From contig NZ_AXAY01000031.1 of the NCBI RefSeq assembly GCF_000473045.1, positions 44,336 through 108,335 of the forward strand: 64,000 nucleotides of DNA, written 5' to 3'. The DNA is from Bradyrhizobium sp. WSM3983 (lineage in GTDB: Bacteria > Pseudomonadota > Alphaproteobacteria > Rhizobiales > Xanthobacteraceae). Position numbers and translations under genes: made by a program. The notes beneath the pieces were generated by a model. That model ran no database searches, was not told the origin of the DNA, and was given only the letters and a program-made list of their open reading frames with translations. Within the stretch, counting starts at the first letter, position 1. Every line of letters starts with the position of its first letter. Shown here piece by piece: positions 8,896-17,071 of the stretch.

Positions 8896-10014
8896 ATGAA
8901 ATCACTTAAGCTCATCGGTCTGGCATTCGGCGCGTCGATCGCGTTGTCGAGCGCGGCGTTCGCGCAGGATGTCACCATCGCAGTCGCAGGCCCGATGACC
9001 GGAACCGAGTCCGCCTTCGGCCGCCAGATGAAGAACGGCGCTGAAATGGCCGTAGCTGACATCAACGCCGCCGGCGGCGTCAACGGCAAGAAGCTCGCCC
9101 TCAACGTCGAGGACGATGCCTGCGATCCGAAACAGGCGCGCTCGGTTGCCGAGAAGATCGCTGGGGCCAAGATCCCGTTCGTGGCCGGGCATTATTGCTC
9201 GTCGTCGTCGATCCCGGCGTCCGAAGCCTACGCCGACGGCAACGTGCTTGAGATCACGCCGGCCTCGACCAATCCGCTCTTCACCGAACGCAAGCTCTGG
9301 AACGTGGCGCGCGTCTGCGGCCGCGACGATCAGCAGGGCCTGATCGCGGCGCAGTACATTGCCAAGAACTTCAAGGGCAAGAACATCGCGATCCTCAACG
9401 ACAAGACCACCTACGGCAAGGGTCTTGCGGACGAGACCAAGAAGGCGCTCAACAAGGCCGGCGTCACCGAGAAGATGTACGAGTCCTACAACAAGGGCGA
9501 CAAGGACTTCAACGCGATCGTCTCGCGCCTGAAGCGCGACAACATCGATCTCGTTTATGTCGGCGGCTATCACCAGGAAAGCGGCTTGATCCTGCGCCAG
9601 ATGCGCGACCAGGGCCTCAAGACGATCCTGATGGCCGGCGACGCGCTTGCCGACAAGGAATACGCCTCCATCACCGGCCCCGCCGGCGAAGGCACGCTGT
9701 TCACCTTCGGCCCAGATCCGCGCGAGAAGCCGACCGCGAAGAAGATCGTCGACGCCTTCAAGGCCAAGAACATCGATCCCGAAGGCTACACGCTCTACAC
9801 CTACGCTGCGATGCAGGTGTGGTCGCAGGCGGCCAAGAAGGCCGGCACCACCGACCCCAAGAAGGTCATGGAAGCGATGAAGGCCGGCAAGTGGGACACC
9901 GTGATCGGCCCGATCGAGTATGACGCCAAGGGCGACATCAAGCAGCTCGATTACGTCGTCTACAAGTGGGACGCCAAGGGCGGCTACGCCCAGATCAAGG
10001 GCAACGGTACCTGA
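8896..10014 (+). CDS. Periplasmic branched-chain amino acid ABC transporter substrate-binding protein
   Basis: LivJ/LivK-family type I periplasmic binding protein, 372 residues. A signal peptide (MKSLKLIGLAFGASIALSSA then AFA, cleavage near residue 23) precedes the mature start QDVTIAVAGPMTG. Family features are the two-lobe pattern with VAGHYCSSSSIPASEAY near residue 95 and KTTYGKGLADETKKAL near residue 170. It follows livF by 149 bases, a spacing usual for the more highly expressed binding protein with its own promoter or processing. A strong terminator follows. The ligand is not predictable with confidence; the proximity to pca genes leaves aromatic acids possible. Confidence 0.93.
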   Translation: MKSLKLIGLAFGASIALSSAAFAQDVTIAVAGPMTGTESAFGRQMKNGAEMAVADINAAGGVNGKKLALNVEDDACDPKQARSVAEKIAGAKIPFVAGHYCSSSSIPASEAYADGNVLEITPASTNPLFTERKLWNVARVCGRDDQQGLIAAQYIAKNFKGKNIAILNDKTTYGKGLADETKKALNKAGVTEKMYESYNKGDKDFNAIVSRLKRDNIDLVYVGGYHQESGLILRQMRDQGLKTILMAGDALADKEYASITGPAGEGTLFTFGPDPREKPTAKKIVDAFKAKNIDPEGYTLYTYAAMQVWSQAAKKAGTTDPKKVMEAMKAGKWDTVIGPIEYDAKGDIKQLDYVVYKWDAKGGYAQIKGNGT

Positions 10015-10049
10015 GACAGGACGCCTGACCCTCTAACCAGACCGACGTC

Positions 10050-10080
10050 AACGCCCCGGTTCGCCGGGGCGTTTTCTTTT
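10050..10080 (+). terminator. Rho-independent terminator of the liv operon
   Basis: A ten-base stem AACGCCCCGG / CCGGGGCGTT with a TTCG tetraloop is followed by a T-rich run. It lies 36 bases past the binding-protein stop. The next gene is convergent, so it also protects the response-regulator gene. Confidence 0.9.
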
Positions 10081-10089
10081 GCAGTCCGA

Positions 10090-10476
10090 TCAGACGGCTG
10101 CCGACAATTCGCCGCCCGCCGCTTCCTGCGCCCTGCGGAGGGCTTGGAGCAGGTCGTTCGGCCGAAACGGCTTTTGCAGGCAGACCACGCCGTCAAGGCC
10201 GGGCGCCTCGCCCACGAAGTCCAGCGCCGTCATGCCTGATACCGCCACGATCGGAAATCCGGGGACCCGCTCGCGAATAGCGGCCATGACCTCGATACCG
10301 CTGGTGTCGGTCAGGAAAATGTCGACAATCGCTGCGTCGAAAACGTTCTCGCCAAAGGCCTTCAGGCCGGCCGCGCCGGTCTCCGCTTCAACTACGTCAT
10401 AACGGTTGACCCGAAGAACGATCGAGACCATGGCGCGGACGTCCTTCTGGTCGTCGACAACGAGGACACGGGGCAT
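10090..10476 (-). CDS. Single-domain response regulator (CheY-like receiver)
   Basis: A stand-alone receiver of 128 residues with no output domain. The acidic pair is in VLVVDDQKDV, the phospho-acceptor aspartate in AAIVDIFLTDTSG near residue 52, and the conserved lysine in VVCLQKPF near residue 104. Such receivers act as phosphorelay shuttles or bind a target protein directly. It is transcribed divergently from the hybrid histidine kinase gene across about 260 bases, which suggests that the two belong to one signalling pathway; the receiver at the end of that kinase is a related paralogue. Confidence 0.9.
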   Translation of the reverse strand: MPRVLVVDDQKDVRAMVSIVLRVNRYDVVEAETGAAGLKAFGENVFDAAIVDIFLTDTSGIEVMAAIRERVPGFPIVAVSGMTALDFVGEAPGLDGVVCLQKPFRPNDLLQALRRAQEAAGGELSAAV

Positions 10477-10738
10477 GGGAACAACTCCCGGATTCGGATC
10501 ATGAATTGGTTCAATTCAACGGCGGCGTGCGCCAAGGGAGTATGGGACGGTCCAGTAAAGCCAACCTTACCGATTCCCTATTCCGACTCCCTGTCCAAGT
10601 TAAGTAAGCTGTAACCCTCGGTTGAGTCGGGGGCGCGTCCCCGGGACAGGCGCCCGGAGCCGGCTACCATGGAGGCCGAGGCAGACATCCAAGGCAGACA
10701 TTCAAGGCAACCGGCCGACGAAGTCATGTGGACGACCC

Positions 10739-13543
10739 ATGCCGACCCAGCGAGAGGTCAACGTGCACGCAAAGAACGACCGAAGCACATTCCTTTCGAC
10801 CTTGCCGGCCGTGCAGAGCGATCGCACTGCGGCATTGGCGATCGTGGGGATCTCCGCGATCCTGTTCGCGCTGGCTGTGCCCTTCGCGGGGACGCCGCTG
10901 GTCCAGGTACCGGCCTTCGTGGCCAGCTACCAATCGGCGCTCGCCGTCAGCGACATCATCACCGCGGTTCTGCTGCTGTCGCAATTCACGGTCCTGCGCA
11001 GCCGCGGGCTGCTGCTGCTGTCGACCGGGTACCTCTTCACCGCAGCCGCGGCGGTGACGCACGCCCTCACCTTTCCGGGATTGTTCGCGCCGGCCGGACT
11101 GCTGGGCGCCGGCACACAGACCACGGTCTGGCTCTACATGATCTGGCACGGCGGATTCCCGCTGTTCGTCCTGACCTATGGATGGCTGAAGGACGGCAAT
11201 GGCAGCAACAGCATAGCGGGACCGGCCAAGCGTCCGATCATGCTAGCCGTCCTCGGCGTGGTGGCGGCGATGATCGTGATCGCCTGGATCGTCACTGCGC
11301 AGCATGACCTGCTGCCGGTCCTGCTCAGGGATGGCCGCTACACCGTTACCATGATCGGCGTGGTGTCGTTCGTCTGGTCCTTGAGTTTCGCAGCGCTGGT
11401 CACGCTGTGGTTCCGCAAGCCGCACACGGTGATCGACGTCTGGCTCATGGTCACGATGTGCGCCTGGCTGTTCGACATCGCCCTGTCGGCGATCGTCAAT
11501 ATCGCCCGCTACGATCTCGGCTTCTACGCCGGCCGCCTCTACGGACTTTTGGCCTCAAGCTTCGTGCTCGCCGTGCTCTTGATCGAGAACGTCCGCCTCC
11601 AGGCGAACACGGTGGGCCTCGTCGGCCGGCTGCGCGAACAGTCGGCGTCCGACCGCGACTATTACAGCAAACGGCTCGCACTCTACGGCGCCGTGGTCGA
11701 GTCCTCCAACGATGCCATCATCACGGAGTCGCTCGACGGCGTCATCACGGGCTGGAACAGAGCCGCCGAGCGCCTGTTCGGCTATTCGGCCACTGAAGCC
11801 ATCGGCCAGTCGATCTACCTCGTGGTGCCGCAAGACCGGAGGGCCGAGGTCCGGGGTATTCTCAACCGCATCAGCATCAACGAGGCGATCGCCCAGCACG
11901 AGACGGTCCGCACCCGCAAGGACGGCCGTCAAATCGACGTCGTCCTGAACGTCTCGCCGCTGCGATCGGACAGCGGTGAAATCATCGGCGCCTCCAAGAT
12001 CGCGCACGACATCACCGAGGAAAAGCAATCGCGCGAGAAGCTGCGTCGCGAGATCGAAGAACGCGAACGGATATTCGAAACTTCGCGCGACCTGATCCTG
12101 GTCACCGACGGTTTTGGCAATTTCATCCAGGTCAGCCCAAGTGTGAAGGACATTCTCGGCTTGAGCCCGGAGGACATGATCGGGCACAGCGCGACCGACT
12201 TCATCCATCCCGACGACCTCGAGAATACGCGCAACGAGATGCGCGCGGCGCGCCGCGGCCAGACCAAGCGCAGCTTCGAGGCGCGCTACTACCATTTTGA
12301 CGGTCACGAGGTCTCACTGAACTGGATGGGGACCTGGTCCGAGCCGGTGAAGCGCCATTTCTTCATCGGCCGCGACCTCACCGAGAAGCAGGCTGCGGAG
12401 GCGCAGTTCCGGCAAGCGCAGAAGATGGATTCGATCGGCCAGCTGACCGGCGGCGTCGCCCACGATTTCAACAACGTGCTCACCGTCATCACCGGCACGA
12501 TCGGTATTTTGGCGGACGCGGTGGCCGACCGGCCCGAGCTCGCCGCCATCACCAAGCTGATCGACGATGCCGCCGAGCGCGGCGCGCAGCTGACCAAGCA
12601 TCTGCTCGCCTTCGCCCGCAAGCAGCCGCTTCAGCCGCGCGAGATCGACGTCAATGCGCTGGCGCTCGAGGCCGCAAAGCTGCTGCACCCGACGCTCGGC
12701 GAGCAGATCTCCATTCTCCCGCAGCTCACCGAAGATGCCTGGCCCGCTCTGGTCGATCCGGGCCAGCTCTCCACTGCGATCCTCAATCTCGCGCTGAACG
12801 CGCGCGATGCCATGCCCGACGGCGGCACGCTGGTGCTGGAGACCCGCAACATCTTTCTCGACGACGGCTATGCCAGCATGAATCCCGACGTCGTCGCCGG
12901 CAACTACGTGATGATCGCGGTGAGCGACACCGGCTCGGGCATTCCGGCGGCCCTGATCGATCGGGTATTCGATCCCTTCTTCACCACCAAGGAGGTCGGC
13001 AAGGGTACGGGCCTTGGCTTGAGCATGGTGTTCGGCTTCGTCAAACAATCCGGCGGCCACATCAAGATCTACAGCGAGGAAGGCCACGGCACGAGCGTGA
13101 AGATCTACCTGCCGCGTTCCACCGGCGTGCAGGAGACCGAGTACGAGGCGCTTCAGAACGTGCCCATCGCCGGCGGCGACGAGAAGATCCTGATCGTCGA
13201 GGACGACGCGCTGGTGCGGCAGTATGTCGTGACCCAGGTCAAGAGCCTCGGCTATGCCGCGCTCGAGGCCGCCAACGCCGCCGAAGCCCTCGTCATCATC
13301 GACGCCGACAAGGACATCGACCTGCTCTTCACCGACGTCATCATGCCCGGCAACATGAACGGCCGCCAGCTCGCCGACGAGGCGGCGCGGCGGCGCCCAG
13401 AGCTGAAGACGCTGTTTACCTCGGGCTACACGGAAAACGCGATCGTCCATCACGGCCGGCTCGATTCGGGCGTGCTGCTGCTGGCAAAGCCCTACCGCAA
13501 GTCGGAGCTCGCCAGGATGCTCAGGATGGCGTTGGTGAGTTGA
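10739..13543 (+). CDS. Membrane-bound hybrid sensor histidine kinase (MASE-like sensor, two PAS, HisKA, HATPase, receiver)
   Basis: A 934-residue hybrid kinase. Order of domains: an N-terminal integral-membrane sensor with about eight spans (residues 20-290, MASE4-like), a PAS domain (AVVESSNDAIITESLDGVI), a second PAS (TSRDLILVTDGFGNFIQVSP), the phospho-accepting helix with GGVAHDFNNVL, an ATPase domain with NLALNARDAMPDGG, DTGSGIP and GKGTGLGLSMVFGF, and a C-terminal receiver with ILIVEDDALVR, LLFTDVIMPG and LLAKPYRKSEL. The ATG at 10739 is used; a GTG eight codons later (10763) has a better ribosome-binding site (GAGAGG) and may be the true start. The signal sensed is unknown. It lacks a DNA-binding output, so the nearby single-domain receiver is a likely partner. 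Confidence 0.9.
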   Translation: MPTQREVNVHAKNDRSTFLSTLPAVQSDRTAALAIVGISAILFALAVPFAGTPLVQVPAFVASYQSALAVSDIITAVLLLSQFTVLRSRGLLLLSTGYLFTAAAAVTHALTFPGLFAPAGLLGAGTQTTVWLYMIWHGGFPLFVLTYGWLKDGNGSNSIAGPAKRPIMLAVLGVVAAMIVIAWIVTAQHDLLPVLLRDGRYTVTMIGVVSFVWSLSFAALVTLWFRKPHTVIDVWLMVTMCAWLFDIALSAIVNIARYDLGFYAGRLYGLLASSFVLAVLLIENVRLQANTVGLVGRLREQSASDRDYYSKRLALYGAVVESSNDAIITESLDGVITGWNRAAERLFGYSATEAIGQSIYLVVPQDRRAEVRGILNRISINEAIAQHETVRTRKDGRQIDVVLNVSPLRSDSGEIIGASKIAHDITEEKQSREKLRREIEERERIFETSRDLILVTDGFGNFIQVSPSVKDILGLSPEDMIGHSATDFIHPDDLENTRNEMRAARRGQTKRSFEARYYHFDGHEVSLNWMGTWSEPVKRHFFIGRDLTEKQAAEAQFRQAQKMDSIGQLTGGVAHDFNNVLTVITGTIGILADAVADRPELAAITKLIDDAAERGAQLTKHLLAFARKQPLQPREIDVNALALEAAKLLHPTLGEQISILPQLTEDAWPALVDPGQLSTAILNLALNARDAMPDGGTLVLETRNIFLDDGYASMNPDVVAGNYVMIAVSDTGSGIPAALIDRVFDPFFTTKEVGKGTGLGLSMVFGFVKQSGGHIKIYSEEGHGTSVKIYLPRSTGVQETEYEALQNVPIAGGDEKILIVEDDALVRQYVVTQVKSLGYAALEAANAAEALVIIDADKDIDLLFTDVIMPGNMNGRQLADEAARRRPELKTLFTSGYTENAIVHHGRLDSGVLLLAKPYRKSELARMLRMALVS

Positions 13544-13589
13544 GCGTGCCGCTCGCCTGCGCTATCGCTGAGGCGATGCAGCGCATGGA

Positions 13590-14594
13590 GTGCCGTCCTT
13601 GAAAAATCTCCTCACCGATATCGCCGGCGTCCGCGTCGGCCACGCCCATGATGCAAAACTCGCGTCGGGCACGACGGCGATCGTGTTCGACCAGCCGGCG
13701 GTGGCGGCGATCGACGTCCGTGGCGGCGGTCCCGGCACGCGGGAGGACGCATTGCTCGATCCTGCCAGCACGGTCGAACGCGTTGACGCGATCGCGCTGT
13801 CCGGCGGCTCCGCCTTCGGGATCGAGGCCGGCGGCGGCATCCAGGCGTGGCTCGCCGAGCAGGGCCGCGGCTTCCGTGTACGAGAGGCGCTGATCCCGAT
13901 CGTGCCGGGCGCGATCCTGTTCGATCTGCTCAATGGCGGCGACAAGGCGTGGGGCCGCTTCGCGCCCTATCGCGATCTCGGCTACACCGCGGCCGTCTCC
14001 GCCGGGACGGAGTTCGGGCTCGGCAGCGTTGGCGCCGGCTTCGGTGCCACCACAGCGACATTCAAGGGCGGGCTCGGCTCGGCGTCCGCCGTCACCAGCA
14101 GCGGCATCACAGTCGCGGCGCTCATCGTCGTCAATGCGGTCGGCAGCGCCACCGTCGGCGACGGACCGTGGTTCTGGGCGGCGCCGTTCGAGGTCAACAA
14201 CGAGTTCGGCGGCCGCGGACTGCCTGACAAATTCACCGACGACATGCTCAAGATGCGCATCAAGGGCGGCCCTGCCGCAACCGAGCGCGAGAACACCACG
14301 ATCGGCGTCGTCGCCACCGATGCGGTGCTGACCAAGCCCCAGGCCAGACGGCTGGCGATGATCGCGCACACCGGCTTCGCGCGCGCGATCTATCCGGTGC
14401 ATGCCCCGACCGATGGTGACGTGCTGTTTGCCGCCGCGACATGCGCAAAGCCGATCGATCCAATCGTCGGCCTCACCGAGCTCGGCATGGTCGCCGCCAA
14501 CGTGGTCGCACGCGCGATCGCCCGTGGCGTCTACAGCGCGGCCGCGCTGCCCTTCCCCGGCGCACAGCCCGCGTGGAAAGATCGGTATGGTTAG
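13590..14594 (+). CDS. P1/DmpA-NylC family self-processing peptidase or amidohydrolase
   Basis: A 334-residue Ntn-hydrolase-fold protein of peptidase family S58/P1. Recognised by the N-terminal TDIAGVRVGHAHDAKLASGTT, the SGGSAFGIEAGGGIQAWL segment and ATTATFKGGLGSAS. In this family the precursor cleaves itself and the new N-terminal residue is the nucleophile. Here the cleavage site aligns as RENTTIGVVATDA, so cleavage is predicted between Asn235 and Thr236. That Asn-Thr pair is as in nylon-oligomer hydrolase NylC, rather than the Gly-Ser pair of DmpA. Substrate unknown: beta-peptides, D-amino-acid amides or aminohexanoate oligomers are possibilities. The start is a GTG at 13590; a TTG three codons later is an alternative. 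Confidence 0.88.
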   Translation: MPSLKNLLTDIAGVRVGHAHDAKLASGTTAIVFDQPAVAAIDVRGGGPGTREDALLDPASTVERVDAIALSGGSAFGIEAGGGIQAWLAEQGRGFRVREALIPIVPGAILFDLLNGGDKAWGRFAPYRDLGYTAAVSAGTEFGLGSVGAGFGATTATFKGGLGSASAVTSSGITVAALIVVNAVGSATVGDGPWFWAAPFEVNNEFGGRGLPDKFTDDMLKMRIKGGPAATERENTTIGVVATDAVLTKPQARRLAMIAHTGFARAIYPVHAPTDGDVLFAAATCAKPIDPIVGLTELGMVAANVVARAIARGVYSAAALPFPGAQPAWKDRYG

Positions 14595-14609
14595 GGCTTC
14601 AGAACGCGC

Positions 14610-15422
14610 TTACACGCTCATCGACATCGAGGACGAGGCCGCCGAAGCGGACGATCCTTGCCCCTGCTGGCGCTGCATCATCTGCGCAAACCAGTCATAG
14701 GGCGAATTGCCGGCGCCCGACCCATTTCCGGAGCTGGAGGCGCCCGGCACCGTCGTCGTCATCTTGAAGCCATCGGCATAGGTGACGGTAGTGGTGCTGG
14801 AGCCGTCGGCACCGGTCGTCGTGGTCGAGGTCGACCCGCCGCTCGACGACGACGATGAGTCGCTGCCGGACGCGTCACCCGAGCCGCTCGCCGCCTGCGC
14901 GTGGTGGTGACCGCCGTGATGGCCGCTGCCCTTCAGCGCCTTCGACATCTCGTCGAGGCTGACGTTGCCGTCGGAACTGCCATCGAGCTTGGAAAACACG
15001 TCGTCGGCCTGCGCCAGATTGGTGCCGCCGGCGCCGAGCGCGTTCTCGAACTCCGACTTGGTGATCTGGCCGTCGCCATTGGCATCGATCTGCGAGAACA
15101 GATCCTTCAGCGCATCGTCCTGGCTCGTCGATGTCGAGCTCGACGAGGTCGAGCTGCTCGTCGCACTCGTGCTGTCCGACGATTGGCTCTGCGCAGCGAT
15201 CAGCGCGCTCATCGTCTCCGGCGAGATCTGTGCGCAGTTGCCTGAATTGACCGAGGAGGTCGCGCCACTGCTCGTAATGTTGCTGCTGCTGTCGATCGCG
15301 AACGGATTGGTCGTCGCGTTTTGCGACGATCCCGTCTTCTGCGTCGACGACGAGGATTTCGAATTCGTCAGCGATTGAATGGCATCGAGCGCACTCGAGA
15401 CGGCGCCAAGGGCAAACAACAT
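14610..15422 (-). CDS. Ser/Thr-rich EF-hand calcium-binding protein
   Basis: A 270-residue protein dominated by low-complexity Ser/Thr/Gly runs. Two canonical EF-hand loops lie in the middle: DANGDGQITKSE within LFSQIDANGDGQITKSEF, and DGSSDGNVSLDE in VFSKLDGSSDGNVSLDEM. After these comes a histidine cluster (GHHGGHHHAQ), then a Gly/Ser/Thr tract and a Gln-Met tail (MMQRQQGQG). The start at MLFALGAVSSALDAIQSL is preferred over an ATG 16 codons upstream. No classical cleavable signal peptide is clear, so location is uncertain; many proteins of this composition are exported. It is convergent with the P1 peptidase gene, only 15 bases apart. Confidence 0.8.
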   Translation of the reverse strand: MLFALGAVSSALDAIQSLTNSKSSSSTQKTGSSQNATTNPFAIDSSSNITSSGATSSVNSGNCAQISPETMSALIAAQSQSSDSTSATSSSTSSSSTSTSQDDALKDLFSQIDANGDGQITKSEFENALGAGGTNLAQADDVFSKLDGSSDGNVSLDEMSKALKGSGHHGGHHHAQAASGSGDASGSDSSSSSSGGSTSTTTTGADGSSTTTVTYADGFKMTTTVPGASSSGNGSGAGNSPYDWFAQMMQRQQGQGSSASAASSSMSMSV

Positions 15423-15674
15423 TGCACAACTCCAACCGATGCGGCATGCCGCAGTCAATGTTCCGGCCATCAGGTCAGCAAGCGTCGTGCCAGCGCGAAA
15501 AGCTCAATGAAATCCGGCTCAGCCGCGCTCTTCCAGGCTCGGGAACATCGGCAATTCATGCCGCCGGCGGCAGAATTTTCCGCCCACAGGAAGCTCGCCC
15601 TCGCTGCATTGCCCGGCCGAGAGCCCCATGTTAGGCGAGGCCATTCACCTTCGGCCGCCACGGGAAACAGCGCC

Positions 15675-16376
15675 ATGACCCAAGCCTTCGCCCCCCGCCC
15701 CCTGGCAATCGCGCCCTCGATCCTGGCCTCGGATTTCTCGAAGCTCGGCGAAGAGGTCCGCGCGGTGGACGCCGCAGGCGCCGACTGGATCCATCTCGAC
15801 GTGATGGACGGGCACTTCGTGCCCAACATCTCCTACGGCCCCGACGTCATCAAGGCGATGCGCCCGCACACCAAGAAGGTGTTCGATGCGCATCTGATGA
15901 TCTCGCCCTGCGACCCCTATCTCGAGGCCTTCGCCAAGGCCGGCTGCGACCACATCACCGTGCATGCCGAGGCGGGTCCGCATTTGCATCGCTCGCTGCA
16001 GGCGATCCGCGCGCTCGGCAAGAAGGCCGGCGTCTCGCTCAATCCGGGCACGCCGATCAGCGTGCTGGAATACGTGCTCGATCTGGTCGACCTCGTGCTG
16101 GTGATGTCGGTCAATCCGGGCTTTGGCGGTCAGGCCTTCATCTCTTCCGCGATCGGCAAGATCCGCGACATCCGCGCCATGACGGCGGGCCGGCCGATCG
16201 ACATCGAGGTCGACGGCGGCGTCGGCCCCGATGTCGCAGGCGCGCTCGCGGCTGCCGGCGCCAATGCCTTCGTCGCCGGCACCTCCGTGTTCAAAGGCGG
16301 CACGCAGGAAGCCTACAAGACCAACATCGCGGCGATCCGCAACGCGGCGCTCGGGGCCCGCGGCGAAGCGATCTGA
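15675..16376 (+). CDS. rpe: Ribulose-phosphate 3-epimerase
   Basis: Interconverts ribulose-5-phosphate and xylulose-5-phosphate in the pentose phosphate and Calvin cycles. The protein is 233 residues, the normal family length, with the TIM-barrel signatures APSILASDFSKLGEEV, DWIHLDVMDGHFVPNIS (metal-binding His and Asp), DAHLMI, VLVMSVNPGFGGQ and IEVDGGVG, and the phosphate-binding GTSVFKGG at the end. The ATG at 15675 begins MTQAFAPRPLAIAPSI; the frame is open for 118 codons upstream but that part has no family features. It stands alone between the EF-hand gene and a group of very small ORFs. Confidence 0.95.
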   Translation: MTQAFAPRPLAIAPSILASDFSKLGEEVRAVDAAGADWIHLDVMDGHFVPNISYGPDVIKAMRPHTKKVFDAHLMISPCDPYLEAFAKAGCDHITVHAEAGPHLHRSLQAIRALGKKAGVSLNPGTPISVLEYVLDLVDLVLVMSVNPGFGGQAFISSAIGKIRDIRAMTAGRPIDIEVDGGVGPDVAGALAAAGANAFVAGTSVFKGGTQEAYKTNIAAIRNAALGARGEAI

Positions 16377-16533
16377 AGCTCCGGGAGCTGCGCGAGCACC
16401 CGCAAATCTGCGGTTCTTGCAGGGGGCGGCGCGCAATGCCTAAAATTGCAACCACGATCCGTACTCCTCCGGGCTTCCCTGATTCGCGCAAATCACCGCT
16501 AGTGATTGCTGCCTGATTTGACAGGAGCACATC

Positions 16534-16668
16534 ATGACGACGACCCTGGTTTGGACTGGCGTGGCGTTGTGGATTGGTTTTTGTGCGTTCGTTGTATTTG
16601 GCCCCTCGGCCGGACCAGTGCAGGTCCCGGCACGTTCGGCTCGTAGCATGCGTCGCGGTCGGATCTGA
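16534..16668 (+). CDS. Possible 44-residue single-span membrane peptide
   Basis: The ORF starts MTTTLVWTGVALWIGFCAFV and continues with a Pro-rich then Arg-rich tail ending RSMRRGRI. One hydrophobic stretch of about 19 residues is followed by positive charges, the pattern of a small inner-membrane peptide. ACAGGAG lies seven bases before the ATG, a reasonable ribosome-binding site. There is no homology I recognise. Confidence 0.45.
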   Translation: MTTTLVWTGVALWIGFCAFVVFGPSAGPVQVPARSARSMRRGRI

Positions 16669-16672
16669 CGCC

Positions 16673-16849
16673 ATGCAGATCGCCCTCGTGAAGCGTCGGC
16701 CGAAACGCAGGTGCCGCATCCGGCGACGTCCGCATCCGAATCTCGACTATTTCTTCGGCCGGCTCGAACGCAGCGAGGGCGAGATGCACGACGATCCGGG
16801 CGCCGAGACGGTCGAGCTGGACCACCCGTTCCGATCACCGCGGCATTGA
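16673..16849 (+). CDS. Possible 58-residue basic small protein
   Basis: The ORF begins MQIALVKRRPKRRCRIRRRP, then has a mixed acidic C-terminal half. It starts four bases after the stop of the preceding 44-codon ORF and ends 23 bases before the next small gene, which would fit a short operon of tiny genes. Third codon positions are mostly G or C, as in real genes here. There is no recognisable family and no clear ribosome-binding site, so it may be chance. Confidence 0.3.
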   Translation: MQIALVKRRPKRRCRIRRRPHPNLDYFFGRLERSEGEMHDDPGAETVELDHPFRSPRH

Positions 16850-16872
16850 AACATTCTTCTGGACCAAGACCG

Positions 16873-17064
16873 ATGAAACCGCACTGCCCGAACTGCCTGA
16901 AGGAAATGACCAAGGCGTCAGCGTCGCGTAACCTCTTCAACTGCGAACCCTGCCGCGAGATCATTCAGTACTTCGGCGGCAGCGTGGATCACGGCGAGGC
17001 TGGTCCACACTTCAGCTGGCCGATCCGCCGCAAACGTTCCTTCCACACCGCTTACGCGGCGTGA
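16873..17064 (+). CDS. Small protein with two CxxC pairs (putative zinc ribbon), 63 aa
   Basis: Begins MKPHCPNCLKEMTKASASRN and contains a second pair in LFNCEPCREI; Cys5, Cys8, Cys24 and Cys27 could bind one zinc ion. The rest (IQYFGGSVDHGEAGPHFSWP then a basic segment) is not known to me. The ATG follows the preceding small ORF closely. It is convergent with the kinase-USP gene, ending 7 bases before that gene's stop. A regulatory or protein-binding role is possible but not shown. Confidence 0.6.
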   Translation: MKPHCPNCLKEMTKASASRNLFNCEPCREIIQYFGGSVDHGEAGPHFSWPIRRKRSFHTAYAA

Positions 17065-17071
17065 TCCTTTC

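Noticed and set aside
12314..13453. 379-codon open frame on the minus strand inside the hybrid histidine kinase gene
   Set aside because: Antisense to the kinase core and receiver; no motif, and the plus-strand frame is clearly coding.
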